Positions 1 to 6,985 of a stretch of 8,587 nucleotides of DNA are shown here, piece after piece. The notes beneath the pieces were generated by a model that saw nothing but the letters and a program-made list of their open reading frames with translations, did no database searches and was not told the origin of the DNA. The position numbers and the translations under genes were made by a program. Source of the DNA: an uncultured Ruminococcus sp. (GTDB taxonomy: Bacteria; Bacillota; Clostridia; Oscillospirales; Ruminococcaceae); NCBI GenBank assembly GCA_900545125.1, contig UQXS01000104.1:1-8587 (forward strand), given 5' to 3'. The first letter of the stretch is position 1. Each line of letters begins with the position of its first letter.

Positions 1-14
1 ATACCATATCTATG

Positions 15-44
15 AAAAAAAGCCAAGCAAAAACTTGACTTTTT
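15..44 (-). terminator. Rho-independent terminator of the csoR-copA operon
   Basis: Read on the minus strand, 36 nt past the copA stop, the DNA forms a hairpin with an 11-bp stem (arms 34-44 and 17-27) around the 6-nt loop 28-33, and runs into seven T's (21-15). The one non-Watson-Crick position (38 with 23) is a U-G wobble in the minus-strand RNA but a C-A mismatch in the plus-strand RNA. The structure therefore favours termination of leftward transcription, that is, of copA. Confidence 0.75.
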
Positions 45-54
45 CGACAGACTG

Positions 55-80
55 AGACACCTGAAAAGGTGTCTTTTTCT
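55..80 (+). terminator. Rho-independent terminator for a convergent gene left of the window
   Basis: A perfect 8-bp stem (55-62 with 67-74) is closed by a GAAA tetraloop and followed on the plus strand by a T-rich run (75-78, then C and more T's). On the minus strand the hairpin lacks a T-tract after it. It is therefore best read as the terminator of a rightward gene that ends before this window begins. It abuts the copA stop codon. Confidence 0.7.
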
Positions 81-2608
81 TATTTAACCCCTGTCACTTC
101 ATATCCGGCATCAGTAACTGCTTTAATGAGCACGTCGTCCGGAACATCCCTTGAAAGCTCGATATATGCGCACTTATCCTCCAGTGACACCTCAGCGGTA
201 ACGCCGTCAACGGCATTGAGAACTTTCGTTACCATACCCGTACAATGACTGCACATCATGCCTTCAATCTTCATTGTCTTTTTCACTGTTTTCACCTCCG
301 GTTCTGTTATTTTTATTTCTTCCGGCGCTGTTTCCTCTGTTCTGCTTTTTTCACTCCTGAAAAAGTTCAGGCGCAGAGCGTTTGTTACAACGCATACGGA
401 GCTAAGACTCATTGCCGCCGCTCCGAACATTGGGTTAAGCTGCCAGCCGAAAATCGGATAAAACACTCCTGCTGCCAACGGAATGCCAAGTGAATTATAT
501 ATCAGCGCCCAGAAAAGATTCTGCCTGATATTTCTCATTGTCGCACGGCTGAGACGTATTGCCTCGGCGGCATCACGGAGATCGTTTTTAACAAGAACTA
601 TATCCGCCGATTCTATTGCAATATCCTGACCTGCCCCCACTGCAATTCCTACATCAGCGGCAGCAAGAGCGGGAGCATCGTTTATGCCGTCTCCGGTCAT
701 TGCGACCTTTTCTCCGTCTGACTGAAGTTCACGGATTATCCGTGTTTTATCTTCCGGAAGAAGTTCAGCGAATACCTCGTCGATCTCAAGTTCTGCCCGC
801 ACAGATTCTGCTGTACCGGCATTGTCTCCGGTGAGCATGACTGTTTTTATTCCCATCCGTTTCAGTGATGAAACGGCTTCTTTTGATGTCTTTTTTACGG
901 GGTCGGCTATTACAAACATTCCTGCGATTCTGCCGTCTACAGCGGCATACAGAGGAATTCCGCCCTGCGATGAAGCGGTATCCGCCATATCTGCGAATAC
1001 TGAAATGTCGATTTTATTCTGCTCCATGAGGCGGCGGTTTCCTACTAAGATCTTTCTTCCGTTCACAATTCCGGATATACCCCCTCCGGGTGTCTCGGAA
1101 TAATCTGTACAGACAACTGCGGAGATATCTTTTCCGGTACAGTATTCCGTTATGGAACGTGCCAGCGGATGCGAGGAATTTGCCTCAACAGAGACGATAA
1201 GCGGCATAAGCTCTTCCTCGGATATGTTATGGGTATATACCCTCTGCACTGACGGTTTTCCCTCTGTGCAAGTGCCTGTTTTATCAAGTACGACTGTGCT
1301 GACATGATGAGCTGTTTCCAGACTTTCGGCGGATTTTATAAGAATACCGTTCTGCGCTCCTTTTCCCGTACCGACCATAATTGCAGTAGGAGTTGCAAGT
1401 CCCAGAGAACAAGGACACGAAATAACCAGCACAGATATTGCAGCTTTAACGGCTGCCGCCAGATCGCCCGTAACGATCATCCAGACAATTGCTGAAATCA
1501 GAGAAATGCCGATAACGACCGGAACAAAAATTCCGCTGATCTTATCCGCAAGACGTGCGATAGGTGCTTTGGATGCCGAAGCATCCTCAACAAGAGCGAT
1601 AATGCGTGAAAGGGTAGAATCTTTTTCGGCACGGTCACACCGGCATTTTACAAAGCCGCCAGTGGAAACACTTGCACTCATCAGCTTGTCTCCGGAAGTT
1701 TTCTCCACCGGCAGACTTTCTCCCGTCAGTGCCGATTGGTCAACATAACAGCTTCCCTCAAGTACCGTTCCGTCACAAGGAACGGATGCTCCGGCTTTCA
1801 GGAGAAAGATATCCCCCACCGCTATTTCGGATGCCGGAATTTCTGTTTCACGTCCGTCTCTGAGAACAATAGCTGTTTTCGGTGCAAGATCAATCAGCTT
1901 GCTTACGGCATCGGACGTTTTCCTGCGGCTTTTAACTTCAAGATATTTACCGATAGTAATAAGAGTCAGAATTGTTCCACAGGATTCATAGTAGAGATTT
2001 TCCATAAATCCGTGAGCGGAGTTCAGATCTCCGTGACCCATATAGTAAGCCGTCATATACGTTCCGTATAGGCTGTATACGAATGCCGCTGATGCTCCGA
2101 GAGCAATAAGGCTGTCCATATTCGGAGCACGGCGGATAAGATTCCGGAATCCGTTTCTGAAAAAATGGAAATTAAGGGCTATGATCGGTATAGTGAGCAG
2201 CAGCTGCGTCAGGGCAAAGATCATCATATTTTCATGACCTGTCAGAAACGGAGGCAGCGGTACACCGATCATGTGTCCCATGCAGATATAGAACAGCGGT
2301 ATAAGAATCAATACCGACAGTATAAGCCGATGTTTTGTCTTTTTCAGATGTTCCTCCTCGCCATCTATTTCCTTTCCTTTATTCTGGGATACCGCTCCTT
2401 TTTCAGATGCTCCGTAACCTGAATTTTCAACTGCTTGTATAATTTTTTGTGTTCCTGTAACTTTTTCGTCAAACTCCACTTCCATGAAGTTACGCAGCAG
2501 ATTTACGTTTACTGCCGCCACGCCATCCACCTTTCCGACGGCTTTTTCAACATGAGCCTGACAGGCAGAGCAAGTCATTCCGGTAACGTCAAATTTTTTC
2601 TTTTGCAT
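80..2608 (-). CDS. copA: Cu(I)-exporting P1B-type ATPase with N- and C-terminal metal-binding domains
   Basis: This membrane pump uses ATP to export Cu(I) from the cytoplasm. In the 842-aa product I see an N-terminal HMA domain with CSAC at residues 13-16. Membrane segments start near residue 93. The actuator TGE is at 295-297 and the transmembrane metal site CPC at 398-400. The phosphorylated Asp is D442 in DKTGT, the nucleotide-binding His-Pro is at 480-481, TGD is at 593-595 and GDGINDAP is at 639-646. A YN pair (704-705) and MSLSS (733-737) in the last two helices match the Cu(I)-specific P1B-1 class. After a charged linker (about 751-778) comes a second HMA domain with CSHC at 786-789. 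The ATG start follows a GAGGG-type ribosome site and lies 17 nt after the csoR stop, so the two genes are cotranscribed and copper-induced. Oddities are a Cys after DKTGT (usually Leu or Ile) and Ser after CPC (usually Ala). Ag(I) transport is also possible. Confidence 0.97.
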   Translation of the reverse strand: MQKKKFDVTGMTCSACQAHVEKAVGKVDGVAAVNVNLLRNFMEVEFDEKVTGTQKIIQAVENSGYGASEKGAVSQNKGKEIDGEEEHLKKTKHRLILSVLILIPLFYICMGHMIGVPLPPFLTGHENMMIFALTQLLLTIPIIALNFHFFRNGFRNLIRRAPNMDSLIALGASAAFVYSLYGTYMTAYYMGHGDLNSAHGFMENLYYESCGTILTLITIGKYLEVKSRRKTSDAVSKLIDLAPKTAIVLRDGRETEIPASEIAVGDIFLLKAGASVPCDGTVLEGSCYVDQSALTGESLPVEKTSGDKLMSASVSTGGFVKCRCDRAEKDSTLSRIIALVEDASASKAPIARLADKISGIFVPVVIGISLISAIVWMIVTGDLAAAVKAAISVLVISCPCSLGLATPTAIMVGTGKGAQNGILIKSAESLETAHHVSTVVLDKTGTCTEGKPSVQRVYTHNISEEELMPLIVSVEANSSHPLARSITEYCTGKDISAVVCTDYSETPGGGISGIVNGRKILVGNRRLMEQNKIDISVFADMADTASSQGGIPLYAAVDGRIAGMFVIADPVKKTSKEAVSSLKRMGIKTVMLTGDNAGTAESVRAELEIDEVFAELLPEDKTRIIRELQSDGEKVAMTGDGINDAPALAAADVGIAVGAGQDIAIESADIVLVKNDLRDAAEAIRLSRATMRNIRQNLFWALIYNSLGIPLAAGVFYPIFGWQLNPMFGAAAMSLSSVCVVTNALRLNFFRSEKSRTEETAPEEIKITEPEVKTVKKTMKIEGMMCSHCTGMVTKVLNAVDGVTAEVSLEDKCAYIELSRDVPDDVLIKAVTDAGYEVTGVK

Positions 2609-2625
2609 TGCAATATCACCCTCGT

Positions 2626-2934
2626 TTATTTCAGCTTTTTGATAAGTTCAACAGCTTCCGTTATTATTTCGGTATTGCCCGTTCTGATCTGGTCTGCGAC
2701 ACAAGTCTGCATATGTTCCTGCAAGACGATATATCCCACACTTTGCAAAGCGCTTTCTACGGCAGCGATCTGCGTAAGGATATCGTCGCAGTAGCGGTTT
2801 TCGTCAAGCATTTTCTGTATCCCGTTCAACTGCCCAACGATGCGGTTTATACGATTACGCAGCTGTTTCAGTGTTTGTTCGTTCCTCGGTTTATCCTTGT
2901 AACGGCAGCATTCCGGATTTTTTTTGCCGCTCAT
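2626..2934 (-). CDS. csoR: CsoR-family copper-sensing transcriptional repressor
   Basis: This 102-aa all-helical repressor binds operator DNA without copper and releases it on binding Cu(I). The family ligands are all present: C49, H74 and C78, with the exact C-x24-H-x3-C spacing of characterised copper-type CsoR proteins, and a Tyr (Y48) directly before the first Cys. This separates it from formaldehyde- or persulfide-sensing relatives. An extra Cys pair sits at residues 9-10. The reading frame is open up to 3009, but I place the start at 2934: an AAGGAG site is 7 nt upstream, whereas the longer reading would translate the promoter and operators. It is the first gene of the csoR-copA operon and probably represses itself through the two palindromes upstream. 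Confidence 0.96.
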   Translation of the reverse strand: MSGKKNPECCRYKDKPRNEQTLKQLRNRINRIVGQLNGIQKMLDENRYCDDILTQIAAVESALQSVGYIVLQEHMQTCVADQIRTGNTEIITEAVELIKKLK

Positions 2935-2940
2935 ATCATC

Positions 2941-2947
2941 ACTCCTT
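2941..2947 (-). promoter_or_regulatory. Ribosome binding site that fixes the csoR start
   Basis: AAGGAGT on the minus strand lies 7 nt before the ATG at 2934. It decides the start against an in-frame upstream extension to 3009, which would run through the -10 region and both operators. Confidence 0.85.
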
Positions 2948-2949
2948 AG

Positions 2950-2968
2950 TATACCCTCATAGGGTATA
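2950..2968. promoter_or_regulatory. CsoR-type operator, promoter-downstream copy
   Basis: An inverted repeat with core ATACCCT-N3-AGGGTAT (2951-2967) extends by one more complementary base on each side. It lies about +6 to +24 from the predicted transcription start and just before the csoR ribosome site, so a bound repressor would block promoter clearance or early elongation. It shares the same half-sites as the copy at 2984-3004; the centres are 35 bp apart. Confidence 0.85.
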
Positions 2969-2980
2969 TTTGATATTATA

Positions 2981-3009
2981 ATTATATACCCTATCAGGGT
3001 ATATGTCAA
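2981..3009 (-). promoter_or_regulatory. Consensus sigma-A promoter of csoR-copA
   Basis: On the minus strand, TTGACA (3009-3004) is followed by a 17-bp spacer and TATAAT (2986-2981). Both hexamers and the spacer length match the housekeeping consensus exactly. Transcription should start near 2973-2975, giving a leader of about 40 nt before csoR. Such a strong promoter only makes sense if it is tightly repressed, and the spacer is occupied by an operator. Confidence 0.92.
2984..3004. promoter_or_regulatory. CsoR-type operator inside the promoter spacer
   Basis: A perfect 9-bp inverted repeat around a 3-bp centre (2984-2992 and 2996-3004; core ATACCCT-N3-AGGGTAT). It fills the spacer of the csoR promoter, includes half of the -10 hexamer and touches the -35 hexamer. 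Bound repressor and RNA polymerase would exclude one another. The pattern agrees with AT-flanked, C-tract/G-tract CsoR operators known in Gram-positive copper operons. Confidence 0.88.
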
Positions 3010-3073
3010 TATCTATCATGTACAAATCCGATCTGCCGTATTTGTATTATTTGCCGAAATCCACAAAATATGA

Positions 3074-3102
3074 AAAACGGATGCAATATCAGCATCCGTT
3101 TT
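3074..3102 (-). terminator. Terminator of the polyamine operon
   Basis: A perfect 11-bp stem (3074-3084 with 3092-3102) around a 7-nt loop begins two bases after the nspC stop. On the minus strand it ends in five T's, then more T-rich sequence. It separates the polyamine operon from the csoR promoter about 65 bp downstream. The plus-strand reading also ends in four T's, so it may act in both directions. Confidence 0.88.
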
Positions 3103-3104
3103 AT

Positions 3105-4232
3105 TCAGAGCCTTTCACGGAAATCCATGTAGCCAAATTGTCTGAATGTTTCAAATGTTCCGTTGTTTTTTTTCAGAACAATATCCGGCAGAGGCATTCC
3201 GTTAAAAGTATTATTTTTCACCATAGAATAAATAGCCATATCCCCGAAAATAAGCTTATCGCCGATTTCAAGCGGATCGTCAAAAGAATATTCTCCGATA
3301 ACATCTCCGGCAAGGCAGGTCTGCGAACCAAGACGGTAGGTATACCTTTTCTCGAAAGCAGCTCCGGAATTGATAAGCGGCGGTCTGTAGGGCATTTCAA
3401 GAACATCAGGCATATGACAGGCTGCCGAAGTATCCAGAATTGCAATTGGCATATCATTTTCGGTGATATCAAGCACCTGCGTCACCAGATATCCGGCATT
3501 CAGAGCAACGGCTTCTCCCGGTTCAAGATATACCTCCAGCCCGTATTTTTCCTGCATCCTTTTTATGCACCGTTCCAGTCGGGGGATGTTGTAATCTTCC
3601 CTGGTGATGTGGTGACCTCCACCGAAATTGATCCACTCCATTCGTGGCAGTATATCGCCGAATTTTTCCTCAACGGCGTCCAGAGTTTTTTCAAGATCAT
3701 CCGAATTCTGCTCGCAAAGCGTATGGAAATGTATTCCCGATACACCGCCGATATCATCCCGCCGGAAGTTTTTGTTTGTAATTCCCAATCGTGATTTAGA
3801 AGAACATGGATCGTATATTTCATGTCCCTCCTGAGTAGAGCATTCCGGATTTATGCGCAGCCCGATTTTTTTCCCGGCAGCCAGAACACGATTGCGATAT
3901 CTGTCAAGCTGAGAAAAGGAATTGAAAATAATATGACCGCAGTATCTGATTATTTCCTCAATTTCTTCTTCACGGTAAGCAGCAGAAAATACGTGATTTT
4001 CCTTTCCCATTTCCTCGTATCCGAGACGTGCCTCAAAAAGACCGCTGCAAGCCGTTCCCGAAATATACTCCCCTATCGTGGGATAAAGATGATAACACGA
4101 AAAGGCTTTCTGAGCAAGAAGAATCTTTGCTCCCGTACGTTCCTCAACTCCGTGAAGTATTTCAAGGTTGTGTATAATTTTCTGCTCGTCGATTACGTAG
4201 CACGGCGTTTTCAAGGACAATAGATTCTGCAT
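3105..4232 (-). CDS. nspC: Carboxynorspermidine/carboxyspermidine decarboxylase
   Basis: This cytoplasmic PLP enzyme of the alanine-racemase fold removes CO2 from carboxy(nor)spermidine to give (nor)spermidine, the last step of the aspartate-semialdehyde route. In the 375-aa product the PLP lysine is K42 in AQKAF. The family motif HFHTLCE is at 168-174, the Gly-rich phosphate loop GGGHH at 204-208, EPGEA at 237-241, CHMPDVLE at 272-279 and CLAGD at 306-310, where C306 is the likely active-site Cys from the second subunit. Length and motif order match intact family members. The ATG has a GGAG site 7 nt upstream and overlaps the preceding stop codon (TGATG), which suggests translational coupling. 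Substrate choice (carboxyspermidine, carboxynorspermidine or carboxyaminopropylagmatine) cannot be read from sequence; carboxyspermidine is usual in gut Clostridia. Confidence 0.95.
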   Translation of the reverse strand: MQNLLSLKTPCYVIDEQKIIHNLEILHGVEERTGAKILLAQKAFSCYHLYPTIGEYISGTACSGLFEARLGYEEMGKENHVFSAAYREEEIEEIIRYCGHIIFNSFSQLDRYRNRVLAAGKKIGLRINPECSTQEGHEIYDPCSSKSRLGITNKNFRRDDIGGVSGIHFHTLCEQNSDDLEKTLDAVEEKFGDILPRMEWINFGGGHHITREDYNIPRLERCIKRMQEKYGLEVYLEPGEAVALNAGYLVTQVLDITENDMPIAILDTSAACHMPDVLEMPYRPPLINSGAAFEKRYTYRLGSQTCLAGDVIGEYSFDDPLEIGDKLIFGDMAIYSMVKNNTFNGMPLPDIVLKKNNGTFETFRQFGYMDFRERL

Positions 4233-5752
4233 CAGATCACTCCAATCTCTCTGTAAATTTGTGTTGTAAGGTCTTCAGGAAGCGAAATTTCCTCTATTGC
4301 TCTTCTGATCTCTGCGGCGTGCTCTCTTGTTGAATGATATATATAGGATCTTTAGGATATCGCCATGCGTACCGGGAGACGTATATACTCTTCCGGGGCA
4401 TAATAGAGACGTATAAAATATGGCATTGCATTCCAAAGGCTTCCCGTATTGCGACAGAGGAGCTTTACCAGACGTTTGGCTGTCAATTGGTCGCTGCGAT
4501 GACTGATAATATCGTTGTAAACTATTCCAGGAACAGCATTTCCGCAGCTGTGCATAGCATTAAAAGCAGCTTTCGATACCTGTTGTCTCGGATCAGTCAT
4601 CATATTGTAATACAAATCGTCGTTGCCATCCGAAGTCAGCCTGAAAAGAGCATAAACTGTGGCAGCGGCAATTTTTTCATTTTCCGATGAAACAAACCGT
4701 TTTACCTCGGATTCGTCGGCATAAACTCCGCATTCACCGAAGCCTTTTATCGCTTCCGGGTTCGGAAAATTTTCCCTGTAAAAGTTTTTCAAGTCGATCT
4801 GACCGGATTTTTCAAAATAATACTGCATCTGCCCACGCACCGAAGCTCCTTTATCCAAAAGGAGCTTTTCGGCGTTCTGCCATAATCCGAACCTCTCATA
4901 AAGCTCTCTGACTGCAATATACCTGATTCTTGGGATTCTGCATTCTGTCAGTTCAATAAGACGTTTTTTGGACAGATCATATTTTGAAATCATCGTAATC
5001 AAAAGTCTGTCCTTTATGACATTAGTTTCTGTATTTATAATGTGATCTGCCGTTTCAGCCGATATAAGCCGACTGCAAAGCAGAGGGAAATATAATCTGT
5101 AACGTTCATTCGGTTCGGATTCCGTTTTTATTCCGGAGACAATTTCTATATCATCTGTCAATCGTATCATTTCAGCCATTTTTTTACGTGCGTAATCAAG
5201 AACACTATGATTGCATCTGCCGCATTTTACCACGGTATCCGCTTCACGGTAAGTTTTAACAACAGTCAGAATATCGGCTTTCGGGAGCATATCAAAGAAA
5301 CTTTTTTCAGAAGCATCTCTTACCTGCGAAACCCAATCATTAAAACCGTGGATAACAAGCGGAAGAAATTCGGTATAATCAGCAATAAGAAGCGTGCATT
5401 TTTCACGGCAGTAACCGTTTTCATGCATCATTCCGGCTGCAAGCAGCGCCGAAAAATCATTGCCGCTGTGTTTTTACAGCAGTTCAAAATCCGGTTCAGC
5501 GTATTTTGTACCGTAGTGATATCCGTAATTGGCATGGCGGAGGTGATAAAAACGATCTCGTATTTCCTATATATTTCCAGTTGTAAGTATACGGCATTGA
5601 GCTGCAAACTCTCCGATTTTGTCAGTTTTAAGGTCATTTAAAGTATTGAATGCAGCACAGAAAAATTCATGATAACCGGATATGAAATTTTCACAACAGA
5701 TTACTTGCTGAAGCGACTGACGATTTCTTTCGAACAAATCGCTGAAACTCAA
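4232..5752 (-). pseudogene. HEAT-repeat-like gene interrupted by three in-frame stops
   Basis: I do not recognise a specific function. One frame runs for 506 codons from a TTG at 5752 (AAGGAGG 7 nt upstream, 12 nt after the dehydrogenase stop) to a TGA that shares its last base with the nspC ATG. It is broken by TAG at codon 62 (5567-5569), TAA at codon 93 (5474-5476) and TAA at codon 467 (4352-4354), with no frameshift. Text on both sides of each stop looks like real protein, and all three stops lie one C-to-T change from a Gln codon. The product is predicted to be soluble and helical. Repeating units such as NDWVSQVRDASEKSFFDML (about 138-156) and DPRQQVSKAAFNAM near 390-405 resemble HEAT or PBS-lyase-like repeats. 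The longest uninterrupted part is 4352-5431 or slightly longer, but its ATG lacks a good ribosome site. Nonsense decay is most likely; readthrough or assembly error remain possible. Confidence 0.72.
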
Positions 5753-5764
5753 ATAATTTCCTCC

Positions 5765-6967
5765 TTAATCTACGAGTGTGGGATCAAAATCCTCTTCCCA
5801 GGGCAGTCCCCATTTGTTGAGAGCTTCCATGAAAGGATCAGGATCAAATTCCTCAATGTTGTAAACTCCGGCTTTATTCCACTTGCCGGTCATTATCATC
5901 ATTGCACCGATCATTGCAGGAACTCCCGTTGTATAAGAAATTGCCTGAGATCCGACTTCCCTGTAGCATTCCTGATGATCGCATATGTTGTAAAGATAGT
6001 AGTTCTTGTCTTTTCCGTCTTTTTTGCCCCTGAAAATGCAGCCGATATTTGTCTTGCCCACTGTTCTCGGGCCAAGGCTTGCAGGGTCAGGGAGAACTGC
6101 TTTAAGGAACTGGAGCGGAACGATTTCCCGTCCTTCGTACATGATAGGTTCGATTGATGTCATTCCCACGTTTTCAAGGCATTTCAGATGTGTAAGATAA
6201 CTCTGACCGAATGTCATGAAGAAACGTATCCTCTTGATGCCTTTGATGTTGAGCGCCAGTGATTCAAGCTCCTCATGGTGAAGAAGATACATATCTTTTT
6301 CGCCTACGCCCTTGAAGTTATATACACGTTTTATTTCCATTGGTTCGGTTTCGATCCATTTTCCGTTTTCGATGTAGCTTCCCTTTGCGGATACCTCACG
6401 GATATTGATTTCGGGATTAAAATTCGTTGCAAACGGATAGCCGTGATCTCCGCCGTTGCAGTCCAGAATATCAATGTAATTGATCTCGTCAAACTCATGC
6501 TTCATTGCATAAGCCGAGAAAACGCCTGTAACGCCGGGGTCAAATCCGCTTCCGAGAAGAGCCGTGATACCAGCCTTTTCAAAGCGTTCACGGTATGCCC
6601 ACTGCCATTTGTACTCGAATTTTGCAGTATCAAGGGGTTCGTAGTTGGCGGTATCAACATAGTGAGTTTTCGTTGCAAGACAGGCATCCATTATCGTAAG
6701 ATCCTGATAAGGAAGCGCAAGATTCAGCACCACATCCGGCTTATACGATTCAATAAGAGCAACAAGTTCGTCAACATTATCAGCGTTTACCTGAGCAGTC
6801 TCAATGACTGTCTTTGTTGTGGGCTGGAGCTTTTCTTTCAGGGCATCACATTTGGATTTTGTCCGGCTTGCAATCATGATTCCCTCAAAAACTTCGCTGT
6901 TCTGACAGCACTTGTGAATTGCTACAGAGGCTACTCCTCCGCAGCCGATTATCATACATTTTTTCAT
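5765..6967 (-). CDS. Carboxynorspermidine/carboxyspermidine dehydrogenase (saccharopine dehydrogenase family)
   Basis: This NAD(P)H-dependent cytoplasmic enzyme condenses aspartate beta-semialdehyde with a diamine and reduces the Schiff base, giving a carboxylated triamine for NspC. The 400-aa product opens with a Rossmann fold: GCGGVA at 8-13 after the first strand, and an ASR turn near 33-35 that fits NADP(H) selectivity. LGSGFDPG (138-145), then a long C-terminal dimerisation and substrate domain rich in aromatic residues, match LYS1-type carboxynorspermidine synthases rather than lysine-degrading saccharopine dehydrogenases. The nearby decarboxylase and ureohydrolase support the polyamine role. 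The ATG has GGAG 7 nt upstream and starts 18 nt after the DUF3592-like gene. Its TAA stop merges with the ribosome site of the next gene. The amine acceptor (putrescine, diaminopropane or agmatine) is unknown. Confidence 0.92.
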   Translation of the reverse strand: MKKCMIIGCGGVASVAIHKCCQNSEVFEGIMIASRTKSKCDALKEKLQPTTKTVIETAQVNADNVDELVALIESYKPDVVLNLALPYQDLTIMDACLATKTHYVDTANYEPLDTAKFEYKWQWAYRERFEKAGITALLGSGFDPGVTGVFSAYAMKHEFDEINYIDILDCNGGDHGYPFATNFNPEINIREVSAKGSYIENGKWIETEPMEIKRVYNFKGVGEKDMYLLHHEELESLALNIKGIKRIRFFMTFGQSYLTHLKCLENVGMTSIEPIMYEGREIVPLQFLKAVLPDPASLGPRTVGKTNIGCIFRGKKDGKDKNYYLYNICDHQECYREVGSQAISYTTGVPAMIGAMMIMTGKWNKAGVYNIEEFDPDPFMEALNKWGLPWEEDFDPTLVD

Positions 6968-6985
6968 ATATATTCTCCTTTTTAA

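Noticed and set aside
2935..3009. N-terminal extension of CsoR by 25 residues (start at 3009)
   Set aside because: It would translate the -10 hexamer and both operators and has no proper ribosome site; the ATG at 2934 has AAGGAG at ideal spacing.
3003..3794. A 263-aa plus-strand open frame
   Set aside because: It is antisense to nspC, whose motifs and length are clear; the translation has no recognisable domain and starts within the csoR promoter.
4233..4351. An intergenic spacer before nspC
   Set aside because: Translation in the HEAT-like frame gives a plausible helical C-terminus ending exactly at the nspC start, so it is the 3' end of the interrupted gene.
5428..5637. A 69-aa minus-strand reading frame overlapping the HEAT-like gene in another frame
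   Set aside because: It suggested two frameshifts at first, but the main frame reads as protein on both sides of its stops throughout this stretch, so this is a shadow frame.
4232..5752. Deoxyhypusine hydroxylase, a HEAT-repeat enzyme linked to polyamines
   Set aside because: That enzyme needs four paired His-Glu motifs in two symmetrical halves. Only scattered His-Glu pairs occur here (near residues 28 and 110), and bacteria do not normally make hypusine.
4232..5752. Genome-wide reassignment of TAA/TAG to glutamine
   Set aside because: copA, csoR, the dehydrogenase and speB all end in TAA at sensible places, directly followed by the next gene's ribosome site or a terminator, and no other gene here has internal stops.
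6275..6985. A 236-aa plus-strand open frame
   Set aside because: It lies opposite the well-supported dehydrogenase gene and has no recognisable motifs or ribosome site.
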